64,000 nt of DNA from Monomorium pharaonis (taxonomy: Eukaryota > Arthropoda > Insecta > Hymenoptera > Formicidae). The DNA lies in NCBI RefSeq assembly GCF_013373865.1, contig NC_050467.1, positions 24,450,996 through 24,514,995 on the forward strand, written 5' to 3'. Positions within the stretch are counted from its first letter, which is position 1, and each line of letters opens with the position of its first letter. The notes below the pieces were generated by a model. It did no database searches. It was given only the letters and a program-made list of their open reading frames with translations, and had not been told where the DNA came from. The position numbers were made by a program, and so were the translations under genes. Below, piece by piece: positions 26,001 to 38,187 of this stretch.

Positions 26001-29000
26001 TATGCAGTTGAAAAAAGCTGCAAGGGGCGGAGACACGAGACAATGCTCGCTGCGTGTCCCGTTAACCTACTCTGATAAGGCTCTCCCTCGATTTCTTGTA
26101 ATCAAAACTTGCAAATAAACGTATCTCTTTTATGCCCGCGAATATGAGCCAGCACTAAAATACTCAGAAAATTATTTTTTAAATGTTATTTGTAGTTGTT
26201 ATTCTGAACTCGTAGTAATATAAAATTTTACAAATTATTATAATTTATTATTCTACTGTGAATATTTTTTAAATTTTACTTAATTACAAATGACGTAAAG
26301 GTGTTCTATAAAATCACTAATTTTTAAAAATAAGATTTCTACATGGACTTAAAGAAAAAAAAATTTTGTTATATGATAACAAACCTATGTTATTTTGTGA
26401 CGTAAAATAACATTTTGACATTATGCGGATTAAGACATATATATTTAAACATATAAATTACTTTTTAAAATATAAATTAATATTATGTAAATTAATTTAG
26501 AATCAACAATCTGCGACTTGCTTTGCGACTTTGATAGGATTGATATTAGGTTTCACGAATGTAAATAAAATTTATATAGAAAATATAAATTCGCGAGAGA
26601 TTAAGTTAGGCGAGAGTATAATCTACGTAATTTGCGATGCCGGGCAGACATCAGGTACGGTTATGTGGTGGACCAGCAACCGATTGGACGGCTGCTCTTC
26701 CGACAATTCTGTCAGGACAAAAAGCCGGCCTACCATCGCTACAATCTTTTCCTGGATGCGATCGAGAAGTATGAGATCGAGCTGGATGAGAATCGCATTG
26801 ATCTGGCGAAAGAGCTGTTCGAGCAGTACCTGAAGCGGGAGGGTTCGGAGGTGATCGACATCTTGAACGACTCCCTGATCTCGCAGTGCGAGGAGCGACT
26901 CAGCACCGGCGGCAAGGAGCTTTTCACCGAGGTCGCGCAGACTGTGAAGAACTTCCTGGCCGGCGAACCGTTCTCGGCCTTCCTCAGCAGCTTTTACTTC
27001 TACAGGTGAAGTGCCAATAAGATAAATTGTGTGGCAGATAGATAATATAAATCCGTGAAAAAGCAGTCTCATCTTTTGGTGAGAATCTAATTTCGACGGC
27101 GAGAGAAAATTGTAGAACGACATTTTTTCATACGACTCTTCAGGTACCTCCAGTGGAAATGGCTGGAGGCGCAACCAGTGACGTACAAGACCTTCCGAAT
27201 GTATCGGGTGCTGGGTAAGGGCGGCTTCGGCGAAGTCTGCGCCTGCCAAGTGCGAGCCACTGGTAAGATGTACGCTTGCAAAAAACTGGAGAAGAAGCGC
27301 ATCAAGAAGCGGAAGGGCGAGTCAATGGTGCTGATTGAGAAGAACATCCTGCAGAAAATCAACTCGAAATTCGTCGTCTCGCTTGCATATGCGTACGAGA
27401 CCAAGGACGCGCTCTGTCTCGTGCTGACCATCATGAACGGCGGTGATCTCAAGTTCCACATTTACAATATGGGCGGTGAGCCGGGTTTCGACATAAATCG
27501 CGCCCGATTTTACGCGGCCGAGGTGGTGTGCGGTCTGGAGCATCTTCATCTTCAGGGTATCGTCTACAGAGACTGCAAGCCGGAGAACATACTGCTGGAC
27601 GATCATGGTCACGTAAGGATATCTGATCTCGGTCTAGCAGTGGAGATCACGGAGGGCGACATGGTGCGTGGTAGAGTTGGCACGGTAGGCTACATGGCGC
27701 CTGAGGTGATCGACAACGAGAAATACACCTTCTCGCCGGACTGGTTCAGCTTCGGTTGCTTGTTGTATGAGATGATCGAGGGTCAAGCGCCGTTCCGCGC
27801 TCGTAAGGAGAAGGTCAAGCGCGAGGAAGTCGACAGACGCGTTAAGGAGGATCAAGAGAGGTACTCACCCAAGTTCAGCGAGGATGCCAAGAGTCTGTGC
27901 CAGCAGCTGTTGAAGAAGAGCCCGAAGACCAGGCTCGGCTGCAAATGCAGCCGGCATGGAGCAAAGGAGGTGAAGCTCCATAGCTTCTTTCAGTGTCTAA
28001 ACTGGAAGAGGGTCGAGGCCGGTATGTGGGAACCCCCGTTTGTGCCGGATGTAAGTAGGTGTTGTTCAATGATCGATCATCTTATTCATATCGAATTATT
28101 TTATATTTTTTTCCTTCTGCTTTATCCTCGTTTAATCGATTTATTTACTTGTGCTCCGTAAATGTGACAGTTTGGATCAATATTACATATAAATTGTGCA
28201 TACATGACTTTAATACTAATTTCCATAATTACTAAATAAGTATAATGTTTATGAATTTTTAATTAGCATATATTACGATTATACAATAAAATAGTGTTCT
28301 AAAAAATTACATAAATTTTAAAAATTTTACGTTATAATATTTTTATAATATTTTTTGTATATAATACACATAATACAAATATAATAAAAATATTACTGTC
28401 ATTAGCATAGATTTAATAGATTTAAAGTGATCTGAATAAGATTTAACAATAAATGCGACTCACTTATGAAAATTAAAATACACTTTGCGCCTACAGTATA
28501 TGTTTAAAAAAATTTTTTTTATTTATAAATATTTTATATGGAAGATATATTTTTTTATTTTCGTGAGTGATTGAAATAAAGATTTTATTCTTACTAGTTT
28601 ATTTCAATGTCTTTATAAGTAGAGTTTGCAAAAAATTAATTTAAATGGATCTTATTTAGTTCAGGATTCTCATATGTAAAAACTCTCATCTTATATGGAA
28701 AAGCCAAAAGTAAGAAAATCATTAATCGTTAATACGTATATTGTTATAGCCTCGAGCGGTTTACGCTAAAGACGTTCTGGACATTGAGCAGTTCTCCACG
28801 GTGAAAGGTGTCAATTTGGACGCCACGGATGACACCTTTTACAGCAAGTTTAACACCGGCAGCGTGTCCATTCCATGGCAAAATGAGGTAAGACAATCGT
28901 GTACGTCATACATCCGTATCGTAATCACCGATCATAAGACACGTTGTGCCTCGGAGGAAGGCCTTTGACCCTTCCCATAAAAATAATATTGTTGCTACGT

Positions 29001-30362
29001 GGTACCCAGTAGACGACCACTTAACAAGATCTTCATTATAACATGAATTTAAATCGCATTCTTCGGCCGCCTACGCCTCTCAAGTACTCATACTGATATC
29101 GATAGTACTTTAATAGGGGAACCAAATCTATGTAACTAAAACAATTCAAAATAACTTAATTTTAACGATGTTTTTTTTAATAAATTTTTTTTAAATTAAA
29201 ATTTTGAAAGAGAATTATTCTTTGATTTCAATCGTAAATTTCTTTAATTGCCCTTGTAAAAATGTAATACTGAGTAGTATTTCATTTTTATAGGAGTGGG
29301 TTATGCATTAACTGAAAATAAAAAGTAATTTATTAATTGAGGTTTAAATAGCGCTTAATTCTAATGTATATTTTAATCCGGTTTTTTTGTGATGGAGATG
29401 TTAACTTAATGGAGAAAAGACGTCATTTGTGTAACATTCTCGTGAGATTCAAAATTAAATATGACTGCTAAAGATCCCGAGATAAAAAAGTAAAATTTAA
29501 TTTAAATTTAAACCGTAACAAGGGAACAGTAAAGTCTCGTTATTTAATTATACTTTAGAGGTTTTATTTCGCTTTCTGAAAATATGATACATGCATCCGC
29601 GCGCGGAACATCTGGAGAGCGGCACTTAGATCAAAAAATATGGAGCTCGTGTTTTCCTACGTCAGAGGCAACGCGAGAGACTCGTTATCACTTTCGTTAT
29701 TCGGATGGATGTATTTAAAGCCGCGATGCTGCGTAAGACGCACGAGCTACCTTTAGCTTCTGCCGACCTTAAATCACTTACTACGCACCTCGTGGAGTTG
29801 AGATTGTCGAACCCATAATCTAACGCGATTCGTTTCTTCTTTTTTTTTTACAGATGATAGAGACTGAGTGTTTTAAGGAACTGAACGTATTAGGTCCTAA
29901 CAACACACCTACTCCAGACTTATTGATAAACCATACACCGCCTAACAATGATGACAGAGGCTGTTTTCCTTTTCGGAGAAAGGTAATTTATTTTATTAAG
30001 CTTTGGGTAAAACTAAGTTAAATCTAATTTTAAACAGCAGAAAATAAACGTTTAGAATATCTGAAGGAGAGAGAACATATTTTAGATATCTTAAGACATT
30101 TTTAAAAGAATTTTTAGAAGTTATTTAGATTAAAGGACGTTTAAGAAAGATATTTGAAAAAATGTTTTAAATTAAATTTATAGCACATTTTTTACGCGCT
30201 ATTAAAATAGTTTTATAATTGTCATTAAAAAAGTTAAAGTATATTATTATTACATTGTAATTACAGAGAAAACAAAGTGATCGCACGAGGGAGATTCCGC
30301 TGTCGGAGTGCCACTTGTTGGAACTGTCGCAGACACAGAGCTCGGAAATGCCAGTCAGCTGA
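16959..30362 (+). CDS. Gprk2: G protein-coupled receptor kinase, GRK4/5/6 type (Gprk2 orthologue), 7 coding exons
   Basis: This Ser/Thr kinase phosphorylates agonist-occupied G protein-coupled receptors at the plasma membrane so that arrestin can bind; the fly orthologue also phosphorylates Smoothened in Hedgehog signalling. The seven exons join in frame to 591 codons, close to human GRK5 (590). Visible features in order: N-terminal receptor-activation helix MELENIVANTVYLKARE (1-17); basic lipid-binding stretch KGKSKKWRK (about 23-31); RGS-homology domain (about 50-170); kinase domain from about 186, with glycine loop GKGGFG (193-198), Lys215, alpha-C Glu234, catalytic loop YRDCKPEN with Asp312, DLG at 330-332 (the GRK form of DFG) and GTVGYMAPE (348-356); AGC tail with EQFSTVKG at 484-491, whose Ser487/Thr488 align with GRK5 autophosphorylation sites; and a basic C-terminus FRRKRK. 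The family-conserved N-terminus chose the start. The long insert I recall in fly Gprk2 is absent. Confidence 0.96.
17870..17977. mobile_element. Foldback MITE with CACTGAAAAAAA ends
   Basis: The left arm CACTGAAAAAAATTTG leads into TTGAATTAATTGGAAATCTGG. The reverse complement of the right arm starts CGCTGAAAAAAAGGAG and continues GGAATTAATTGAACATCTGG. The arms cover nearly the whole 108 nt, leaving a short loop. No coding capacity. Confidence 0.7.
23057..23623 (+). pseudogene. Unidentified membrane-protein-like ORF, apparently frameshifted
   Basis: An ATG-started ORF of 188 codons inside the kinase intron, in sequence of ordinary base composition. Residues 26-43 (LTLYALGYFAPLIFLVNY), 55-80 and 95-118 are hydrophobic and separated by polar loops, resembling a multi-pass membrane protein. 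After about residue 135 this frame turns polar and low-quality, while the next frame becomes membrane-like from 23451 (SHCFFVCLAFFRTIDTAI, then DLFQLFLP and a stop). That pattern suggests a one-base frameshift in a decayed gene. I cannot name the family; chemoreceptor-like topology is only a guess. It could also be a chance ORF. Confidence 0.3.
25708..25803 (+). CDS. Gprk2: Gprk2 coding exon 2
   Basis: Flanked by TTAAACAG and GTGAGT; phase 1 at both ends. It encodes residues 18-49, including the basic run KGKSKKWRK and FPHISQC, the conserved phospholipid-binding stretch and entry to the RGS-homology domain. Confidence 0.95.
25804..26647 (+). other. Gprk2 intron 2
   Basis: 844 nt, mostly AT-rich in its 3' part, with nothing else recognised. 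The acceptor GATGCCGGGCAG lacks a good pyrimidine tract, but the junction is fixed by protein homology on both sides. Confidence 0.85.
26648..27005 (+). CDS. Gprk2: Gprk2 coding exon 3, RGS-homology domain
   Basis: Residues 50-168 plus 2 nt, starting (D)IRYGYVVDQQPIGRLLF and ending FLSSFYFY. Donor GTGAAG, phase 2. This is nearly the whole of the first RGS-homology segment. In the fly protein a long low-complexity insert sits in this part; here the segment has the compact vertebrate-like length. Confidence 0.95.
27144..28050 (+). CDS. Gprk2: Gprk2 coding exon 4, kinase domain
   Basis: A single 907-nt exon from the split Arg169 to VPD (residue 471). It starts after CGACTCTTCAG and ends before GTAAGT, and it contains the full catalytic core, from RMYRVLGKGGFGEVC to PPFVPD. 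It is markedly richer in G+C than the introns around it, as expected of a constrained exon. Confidence 0.97.
28051..28749 (+). other. Gprk2 intron 4
   Basis: 699 nt, strongly AT-rich, GTAAGT...TTATAG. Nothing else recognised. Confidence 0.85.
28750..28887 (+). CDS. Gprk2: Gprk2 coding exon 5, AGC-kinase C-tail
   Basis: Residues 472-517, PRAVYAKDVLDIEQF to SVSIPWQNE, in phase 0 at both ends. It contains the active-site tether and the QFSTVKG turn. Confidence 0.95.
28888..29853 (+). other. Gprk2 intron 5
   Basis: 966 nt, GTAAGA...TTTTTTTTACAG. No other feature recognised. Confidence 0.85.
29854..29982 (+). CDS. Gprk2: Gprk2 coding exon 6
   Basis: Residues 518-560, MIETECFKELNVLGP to GCFPFRRK. 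It starts after a strong pyrimidine tract and CAG, and ends before GTAATT. It completes the RGS-homology terminal helices and starts the basic tail. Confidence 0.94.
30267..30362 (+). CDS. Gprk2: Gprk2 coding exon 7 and stop
   Basis: Residues 561-591, RKQSDRTREIPLSECHLLEL to SEMPVS, stop TGA at 30360-30362. Together with exon 6 it makes a RRKRK cluster suited to membrane binding. The last 20 residues are poorly conserved in the family, so this exon rests on splice sites and on the fly-like FRRK junction. Confidence 0.88.
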   Translation, partial: RKQSDRTREIPLSECHLLELSQTQSSEMPVS

Positions 30363-31670
30363 TCCTCGGTGAACAAGAATAACAGTTTGAATCGATTGAC
30401 GTCGTCGCCATTTCGACGTTGCCGTCATCCCGATATTACTGATAGAGCGCGTCCGGGTGTCGCTGGTTACGGCTGCTGCGTCAAGAACAAGTCGATCTCA
30501 TTTTCTCTTTCGGCACCCGAAACCACGGCAATCGTCCCTGAAAATGGCTGTAGGGCTCAGGTTTATTGGGGTAAGATCAAAGATCTGCCTCCAGTCAAAG
30601 CGTACGTTCGCGCGCGCGTACAGCTACGCATATGCAGCAAGCAAACGCAACATACAGAAGCCAGACATATTGTATGCTTCTGTCAAATTCGAATGACACG
30701 TTCGTTACCAAATATATTTTTCTCGAGCTCGAACGCGGGAATGCTCGACGTACACTTTTGCACATCCATCAACGTGTACCGACGTGTTTTATCGAGCTTT
30801 GATGTGTCCCGATTCACGAGTCGCGGGCGAGAGAAAATTTAGAGCGATATGTAGATAGACGATTGTGTCACTCATAGGGCGATTACGTGGCGCATGTAAT
30901 ATTCTGAATGCGACGGAAATTTGATTTTCAGAATGTGCAGCCAACGTAGCAGCATTTTATTTCTCGTTTATTCGTTTAATCGTAAAATGGCGCACGAAAT
31001 TTTTAATTTTAAAGTTTTGGTCTTATTTTAGTTGAGTAGACGAACGAATACATTTAAGTGTACAAATGTACAATTTGCAAATACTTCGATGTACTTACAA
31101 ATCCTTTTAAATCAATGAGTGCAAAAATTTTATTTATATTAATTTTCAGAGCGTTTTTCTCTTAAGATCCTTATTTCGTATCGCTTTACTCTTAGTAATT
31201 GAGAACTTGTTGCCATCCCATCAAAAAATTGTGAGTATTCTGCAATTTGATTATTTATATCCAAATTGCTCTTACTGTGCTTTTAAGCTACTTCCCGAGA
31301 ATCTCGAGATGATCGGCGTTTGCTCCGTCAATTTTTAGGTCATCAATGATCCCTACAATATTCAGTAGAGTCGTGCCTGTCAAAAGCAAGTGAGCTATGT
31401 GGCCAAGAACTTCGGTCGTAGCTGCATTTGCACTTCTATGATTTATGAATGCGCGCGATAGGGTCTAGGATAGAACTCGTGGAGGCTGAAATAGAATAGG
31501 AAGAGCTTCTATGCGAGCGATAACAAGCGCGCACGTGGAACGGATGGGTCGTAAAGAGCACGTGAAGAGCACGGCGTCCCATCTCGCCTGCTCACCCGTA
31601 CGTTCTCGCGTATCGCGACATTAAGCTACCGGCAAACGGATACCCGATACTACCTCGAGGCAAATAAACA
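30363..31670 (+). other. Probable Gprk2 3' UTR
   Basis: The sequence after the stop keeps intermediate GC content for about 500 nt. The first canonical AATAAA on the plus strand is at 31663-31668 and another is at 32063-32068. A 3' UTR of about 1.3 kb is plausible. A 157-codon open frame starting just after the stop has no recognisable content and is treated as non-coding. Confidence 0.35.
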
Positions 31671-34600
31671 CTCGCGTACACTCACGCGTTTATAAACGTT
31701 AACCTGATACATATATCTGGAGGTGGCAAATGCAGAGGCATGTGCACACGATGCAGCGAGCTGATGGCGCCGAGATGATGCTACGAGATGCCTAAAGTTG
31801 CGGCAAGTGAATTAGTAGCAAAGTATATTATTGCATTGCTAAATGGAGGCATTAGATAAGTACGATAAAATGACGAATGATAACCTCACGATAAAATGTT
31901 TCCGGATATATAATGACACTATCACAATATGGCAACATGTATTATTAATAGTAAGAATAATTTTCATCTCAGACGCCGTTGAGACACGCTGTATAAATTG
32001 AGTCTGCGAGCGCGGATTGACGTTACGCGTCTTAAGGCTGGGCAAACATCCAGAAACTAAGGAATAAAGGATAACATACGAGAATTGCATCTGTCGACAG
32101 ATTGCACTTTCGCGAGACCGCATTACGATCGAGCGTTACATCCCACATCTTTTACGACCGTGACTTGAAAATATTCTAATAGTTTTATGCCAGTTTTGGT
32201 GCACTCTATCACATTATCTTGACACAAGAAATTTATTTTACGATTAGTCCAGTATTCGAGCTAATCTAAATATGATGATTTAATTTTAATTATAAAATTA
32301 AATTTCTGATAAAAATCGTAGATTGAGAGGAAAGAATCTATTATTAAAATTGATTAATATTCTTTACCCTGCCTATCAAAGTTTTTATCTTTTTTGATTG
32401 TATCTGTCTTATAAGATACTTGAAATCTCAATGACATTTTAGTTTCTTTATTACATGTCGCGTTAAATCCTCGCACGTGTACTTAAGAAAACACTGTTCG
32501 TGAAACGAACGAGAAGCTCTTACGAATCAAATTAACGGGCACACTCGGTCAGTTCGTGAGCAATTTGGCCGTTCTCCAATTGCGAGTCGTGTGCCAACGA
32601 TTCGAGTTGAAGACTTTGCTTCTGGCAGACAGTCGTCGCGGGTCACTGTGGCGAAAACGTCACCTTCCTTTGATTCGTCTCGTAAATCAGAATGTGCGAA
32701 CGCCGATGCACTCGAAATTCTTAATCTCATCGAGAATCTCTTGTGAAACCCGACCCTGCCGTCTAAAATAATTACGAAGTATCGATCGACGTCAGACAAA
32801 AATAATGAATAAGGAAACTTTATTTTTACTTTAACGTTTTGCGCGTTACCTAATTTCGCGATAACGAATTTCCAGTCATTTATGAAGGGATTTATAGGGA
32901 TTAACTCGATGACTGCTGTATCAAGTGAATACATTGTACGCAATTAGTCTTGGAAATTTGTTATCAGACAGAGTAACTTCTTGTCGAGGAGTTACAAAGA
33001 TGAGTAGACAAAATTATTCAATTAAAATAAATGTTTGAGAAGAGCCTTGTAGATTTATAAGCGACACAAGAAAGCGTTAAATTTCTCGTTTTTGTACGTC
33101 TTTTTTTACTCGTATAGAATCGGTGTATTGTTGGAAAGAGAGACGCACAAACGGTAGCTGAAATAAGTTCACGCGCACCTATAGTTTCATGTGAATTAAT
33201 GAGAAATATTCGAGACTTTTAAGATCGAATTCGTAGAATTAACAAGTAAAAAGAAACTTAGATTAATTTTCGTAGATTGAATGAAAGATTCTATATTTAT
33301 TACTACGATTATTATATGCCGAACTAATGAACGGAATTTAATTGTTATTATTAATTACAATGTTAATTGTTGTTGCAATATTTGATGAGACGCACAAATT
33401 ACGCCTAATGTTGGCCTTGTGAACAATACTCCGAACAAATTTCTCTTCATAGCTTTGTAAAAGTAATTATTTTTATGATCACACTAAAATAAGCAAGGCT
33501 TAATTTATGAGGTTCGACAATAGTTAAAGAATGGAGGTCAAATGTCTCTTAAATAGATGTCAGGAAAATTTATTATTCTTACGCATTTTTATATATTTTC
33601 TTTTTTATTTAATATTGAATTTTTTACTTATATTTTAAATACAAGTAAAAAAAAGTTAAACAGGTATTATACATGCATAAAAATATTAAATATTGACATA
33701 TCATATTTTAAGAAAATATTAAAAAAGCGATTCTATATTTCATTCAAGTTCTTGTACATACAGAGAACTCAATATACAAGTTTAATAAGCGATACTTCTA
33801 CAAATGTGAGATTTAAAAATTACTTTCTTTTATGATATTTTTCGGAATAATATTTTTGACACTTGGCGGACATTTGACGTTTATTTCTTAATATCCGTAA
33901 CATCGGATTCATTTAAATAAGAAGATGCATGTTTAGCAGAACGATGATTGACTGAATGATTTAAGTTAGCCGGTAATTAAATTTCCTCGACGTCAATATG
34001 GCCTCAAATCATCGATACATGTATCGTACCTTGCACATAATCTATGTGGCAAACACTATTCTATCTGCAATTCTTCGAATATTGGTATATATTGCGGTGA
34101 AGTATAAATAAAAAAGGAGACATTTTTGCAATAGCGCAAAACACTTTTTGGATAAATCATACTATATTGCACAAATTTTTTCGACATGAATATGAAAGTA
34201 TTATATTCGCCAAACACAAAAAAACAAATCTGTTTAAAAAAAATTTGTTAAACAATTTTGAAAACCAATATTTAATAATTTATGATCTATATATGTACAA
34301 TAGATTATAAATTAAGTAATCATTACTGAATTTCACAGAAATGAATTTCTGCCACAATTTGTTCTAATTTGTTTATTTTCGGAGAAATACTTGGTTACTT
34401 GGAACTTAGGTTACTAATAAAATTACTAAAAATTAGCGAATAATGTACAATTTACAATTTTTGAGCGTGTTATCGATTTGTAGTTGATTTATTCTCTTTA
34501 CCGGCAACGTACGAGTTTACTCTTTATTGTAGAGAATTTGTCATTATCTTTTAACTGTGATTTCTTGAAGTGTCCCGTTTAATCTCGTTGTTAGTATACT

Positions 34601-35018
34601 GAACATTTCAGGAATATTTTTTTAAGGCGTTACTTCCTATCGTTTTATACATTGTTCTTTCATTGTAAGACGTTACATACCTATCATTTTGCATTAGTTA
34701 TATAATGATGCGAGTAAGGGAGATAAGGATTCTACTATCCGTCGCGAGATCTACTTGTAGATAATGATGTCCAACCACTATACATATTCACAAGAAGAAT
34801 ACCAAACTATTTAATAATTTTTCTAAGCATAAACGCGCAACACTCCCTTATTCCCATAGAAACATACATATATTTTTCTGTCTGTGTATGTAGCGTAGAT
34901 AGGTAGGAATATGATAGACTGCTGAATACACTTTTGCAAATAGTGTTCGTTTCTCTTGTACAATTCATATTTAAATTATTATGGATCTGTGTAAGCATTT
35001 CATTTATGCGATTCTATA

Positions 35019-35033
<15 letters not shown>

Positions 35034-35069
<36 letters not shown>
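35034..35069. repeat. (TA)n microsatellite
   Basis: About 17 TA units preceded by CATACATATATACA-type imperfect repeats. Confidence 0.9.
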
Positions 35070-35073
<4 letters not shown>

Positions 35074-36130
35074 CATGTGTGCGTGAGAGAAAAAGAATGT
35101 ATGTGTGTATGTGTGTGAGTTACATGGAAATATGTGTATGAAATATAGTTATTTAATTTGATCCAAAATTTCGAAACATATATAAATCATAGAGAGTATT
35201 TAATCTATATATACATGTACATAATATTTTCTGTGATTAAAATCTCATCGAAACTAAGTATCGGATCACATTAAATAACTCTCGTTTCCTGATTATTACA
35301 TAATCATTCGGACGTGAATTCTCTCGTCAATCCAGTTCGAGGCCAGATCTTAAGCGAGTGATGATCATCAATGATAAAGTGATTAATGACTAATGGCTAA
35401 TAATTATAACGTTAAATTAACGGCTAAGGTGATGGGTACGTTCCCATACGCATTCATATTCGCCGTGTCGCGCTACAGTCATCGTTCGATAGTCATTCCA
35501 TCCTATCACGCGTATAACACATCTTTATTCTACGAAATAAAAAAAGAATCCGAAAAAAAAATTATTATTAGACGATAGCTAAATAAGTATGTCGCTTGTC
35601 CGTGTCTATCAAGCGTATACGTGGAAGAATTTTGAAGTGAGCTAGGAATATTTGAGGGCATGCTTCCGTCACTATCAGATCGGAGACGATTGATGTAGAT
35701 TTGCCGGTGGCGATTGTTCTGATCTCGCGAAATGCGAACGAGAAAGAAAGAATTTATAATCGTCCGATCGCGCGTCTATTTCGATATGGCGTGATAGTTT
35801 TGAGTACCGTGCGGTCTCCAAATGTGCCAGTAATTTAGGACTGATCGACATAGATAGAAAAAAAAGATGTACCACTCCTATTATTGTTTTATATTATATT
35901 TTATACATCTTATTCTCGGATATTTTTCTTTCTGTGTGACCCGCAATTTTGCGCGCCGTTGAATGAGAGATCGAAAACCCCGTCATTAGCAGTATGAAAC
36001 GATAAATCGCGAAATTTCGAATCGATATCGCGACACTCTTCCGCACACTAAATATAAACAATTTGTCAATGATTTTCATAACTGCTTCCTACTTATATCA
36101 ATGGATAACATTACACGAGGAAGCTGACAA

Positions 36131-36553
36131 CACAGTAAAAATCATTTTGTATTTGTATTAAAATTAGTTTTTGTTAAAATTTTGGTGTTTAATTTTTAAC
36201 ATACTCATGTCTTAATTTAACATAATGTGATTTTATTATTTAAATATTTTGTGTAAAATTGATATTCAACATTTCTTAATATTAAAATACACTATTTAAA
36301 TGAGTAAATGAATAAATAGTGTTGAAATATTGTTTGAAAATTCTAAGATAAATAAATAAAACGCACAGTCAACATAAAGAAATGTTAATTTTATTAATGA
36401 AATTTGCTTCCAAATTATGTCAAAGTGTTATATCTTTTGTATTAATCTTTGACATAATATTTGTGTTTTGTAACATATTTATTTGTTAAATTAAAACAAA
36501 AATTCGATGATTTTCGATATGTTAAGTTTAACACCAATTTTTTTTTACTGTGT
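36131..36553. mobile_element. Palindrome-ended element, CACAGTAAAAA termini
   Basis: Starts CACAGTAAAAATC and ends TTTTTTTTTACTGTG, an inverted terminal repeat. The block TTTTTAACATAC, TTAATTTAACATAATGTGAT, ATTGATATTCAACATTTCT is found again, inverted, at 40760-40957. AT-rich, about 423 nt, no coding capacity. Likely a non-autonomous DNA transposon. Confidence 0.65.
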
Positions 36554-36616
36554 GTTCTGTGTAAATACGTCAGTTGTAAGAATTAATTAAGCACCGATGT
36601 AAATGTACGTACTATA

Positions 36617-36741
36617 CACTGTAAAAACAGTACGTAAAATTACATGTGCGACAAGATGTAATATCATATTATAATTGCGTAAACTTGTATTGCAAAATTT
36701 TACTTGTTGCTCTTGTCATTTTACATATCATTTTTACGGTT
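36617..36741. mobile_element. Foldback MITE, CACTGTAAAAA end
   Basis: The left arm CACTGTAAAAACAGTACG is followed by TAAAATTACATGTGCGACAAG. The complement of the right arm reads AACCGTAAAAATGATATG followed by TAAAATGACAAGAGCAACAAG. The arms are imperfect and span most of the element. Confidence 0.55.
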
Positions 36742-38187
36742 TAAGGTAGAAGAGTAAACCGGGAAACGGAGTGCTGTCGGAGTGACATTAACGCTGTACG
36801 TATCTACGTCTCGTCTCCCCATTCATCTTTCCTCTCTCATCTTCAACATCCGTTGTCAACACCTGTAATAAACGCCTCGGCACTTCAATCGTGATGCCGT
36901 ATTTGCCGTGCCAAGATAATGGAGATAATACGTTGATTGACTTATCGCGGTGGTGTTAACGCGTAATAGCAATAGCAGTACAGTGTATATAAGCGACCCA
37001 GAGACCGTCAGAATAATTGTGACATTCGATATGTCTTTCAGGTAACGAAACAATTACAAGATCATTGAAAGATTTCTTTAATGTGATCGCTGTAAAATCA
37101 TTCAAGAATTGACTCTTACAAATTCACTATATTAAAAATATATTAGATTTTAGATTGGATCATCTTTTGCACAGTTTTTAATTTTACAGTTATTATTCAA
37201 TTTACAGTTATTCCTGCAACGTCGCATAATGTCGTAACCGAAGCGCCCGAATATTTATTAACGACGCTGTCGTGTCATTGCAACGGGAGACTGTCGCAAA
37301 TCAGTTCGCCGCGGAGTTAGTATGTAATTATAGTGACGTCGTCCTGTAGATTATAGCATGCTATATTTTAGCCAAGCGAGTTTCAATAAACTTTCGCGCG
37401 AAGACGCATTTAGAGGCGTTTAGTTTAGGGATCGTTTATCGTTGACCATGAATCTCGTGGGAAGGCTTGTTGACGGAAGGATGAGCTATGAAAAGCTCAA
37501 TTAAGCGCTTTAAATTATTTATTTAAAACGTTTGATTAAGCTAATTATTTAATGATCATGCGAGATTATTGGTACGTTTACATTTTTCGGATTTGACCGG
37601 CCGAAGGAAGAGAATACTGAAGAATAATTATCGGGCGAATGATAATTGATATCAGGTGATAATTAGTAATTCGAGATATTTGTATCAACTTGTTTTTACA
37701 TACGTGGAATTTTCGCAACAGATTTCACTGTTTTTGTACTATTCAATTTTAGCAACGTGCGCACTTTTGTGAAACATCTTTGAAACGCTTTTAACGAATC
37801 TTCAGTAAATTTTAAGTAGGCCGACATGATATCTCGATTCGCAAGTCAATCCTCGAAGAAGAAAAGTTCCGAACAGGAAAATGTAAAATAGCATTTTGTT
37901 TCACAGAGAGTCAAAAATTAAAAATATTTCTGTTTTCTTTTTTTTTTACAAATTTCGATACGTTGTACGACTGCTGTGGGGAAAAAGCTATAAATACTAT
38001 ACATATAAATATATATACATATATATCGTGTGTAAGTTATAAATACGCGGATATCTACTGTATTTATAACTTATATATTTATACACATGCAAATATAGAC
38101 ACGTATATAATCAGACTTTTATGTCTCTTCGCCATCTATTTTCCTTTTGCAGTTAGAGGATGATTCGCAAGAAGTCACGAAACCTTT

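Noticed and set aside
26623..27249. 208-codon minus-strand frame opposite kinase exons 3 and 4
   Set aside because: Antisense shadow of the conserved kinase coding sequence.
30369..30842. 157-codon open frame just after the kinase stop
   Set aside because: It has a non-ATG start (GTG), no recognisable content, and lies in what should be the 3' UTR.
33557..33835. 92-codon Phe/Ile/Lys/Tyr-rich open frame
   Set aside because: Typical chance ORF of AT-rich DNA.
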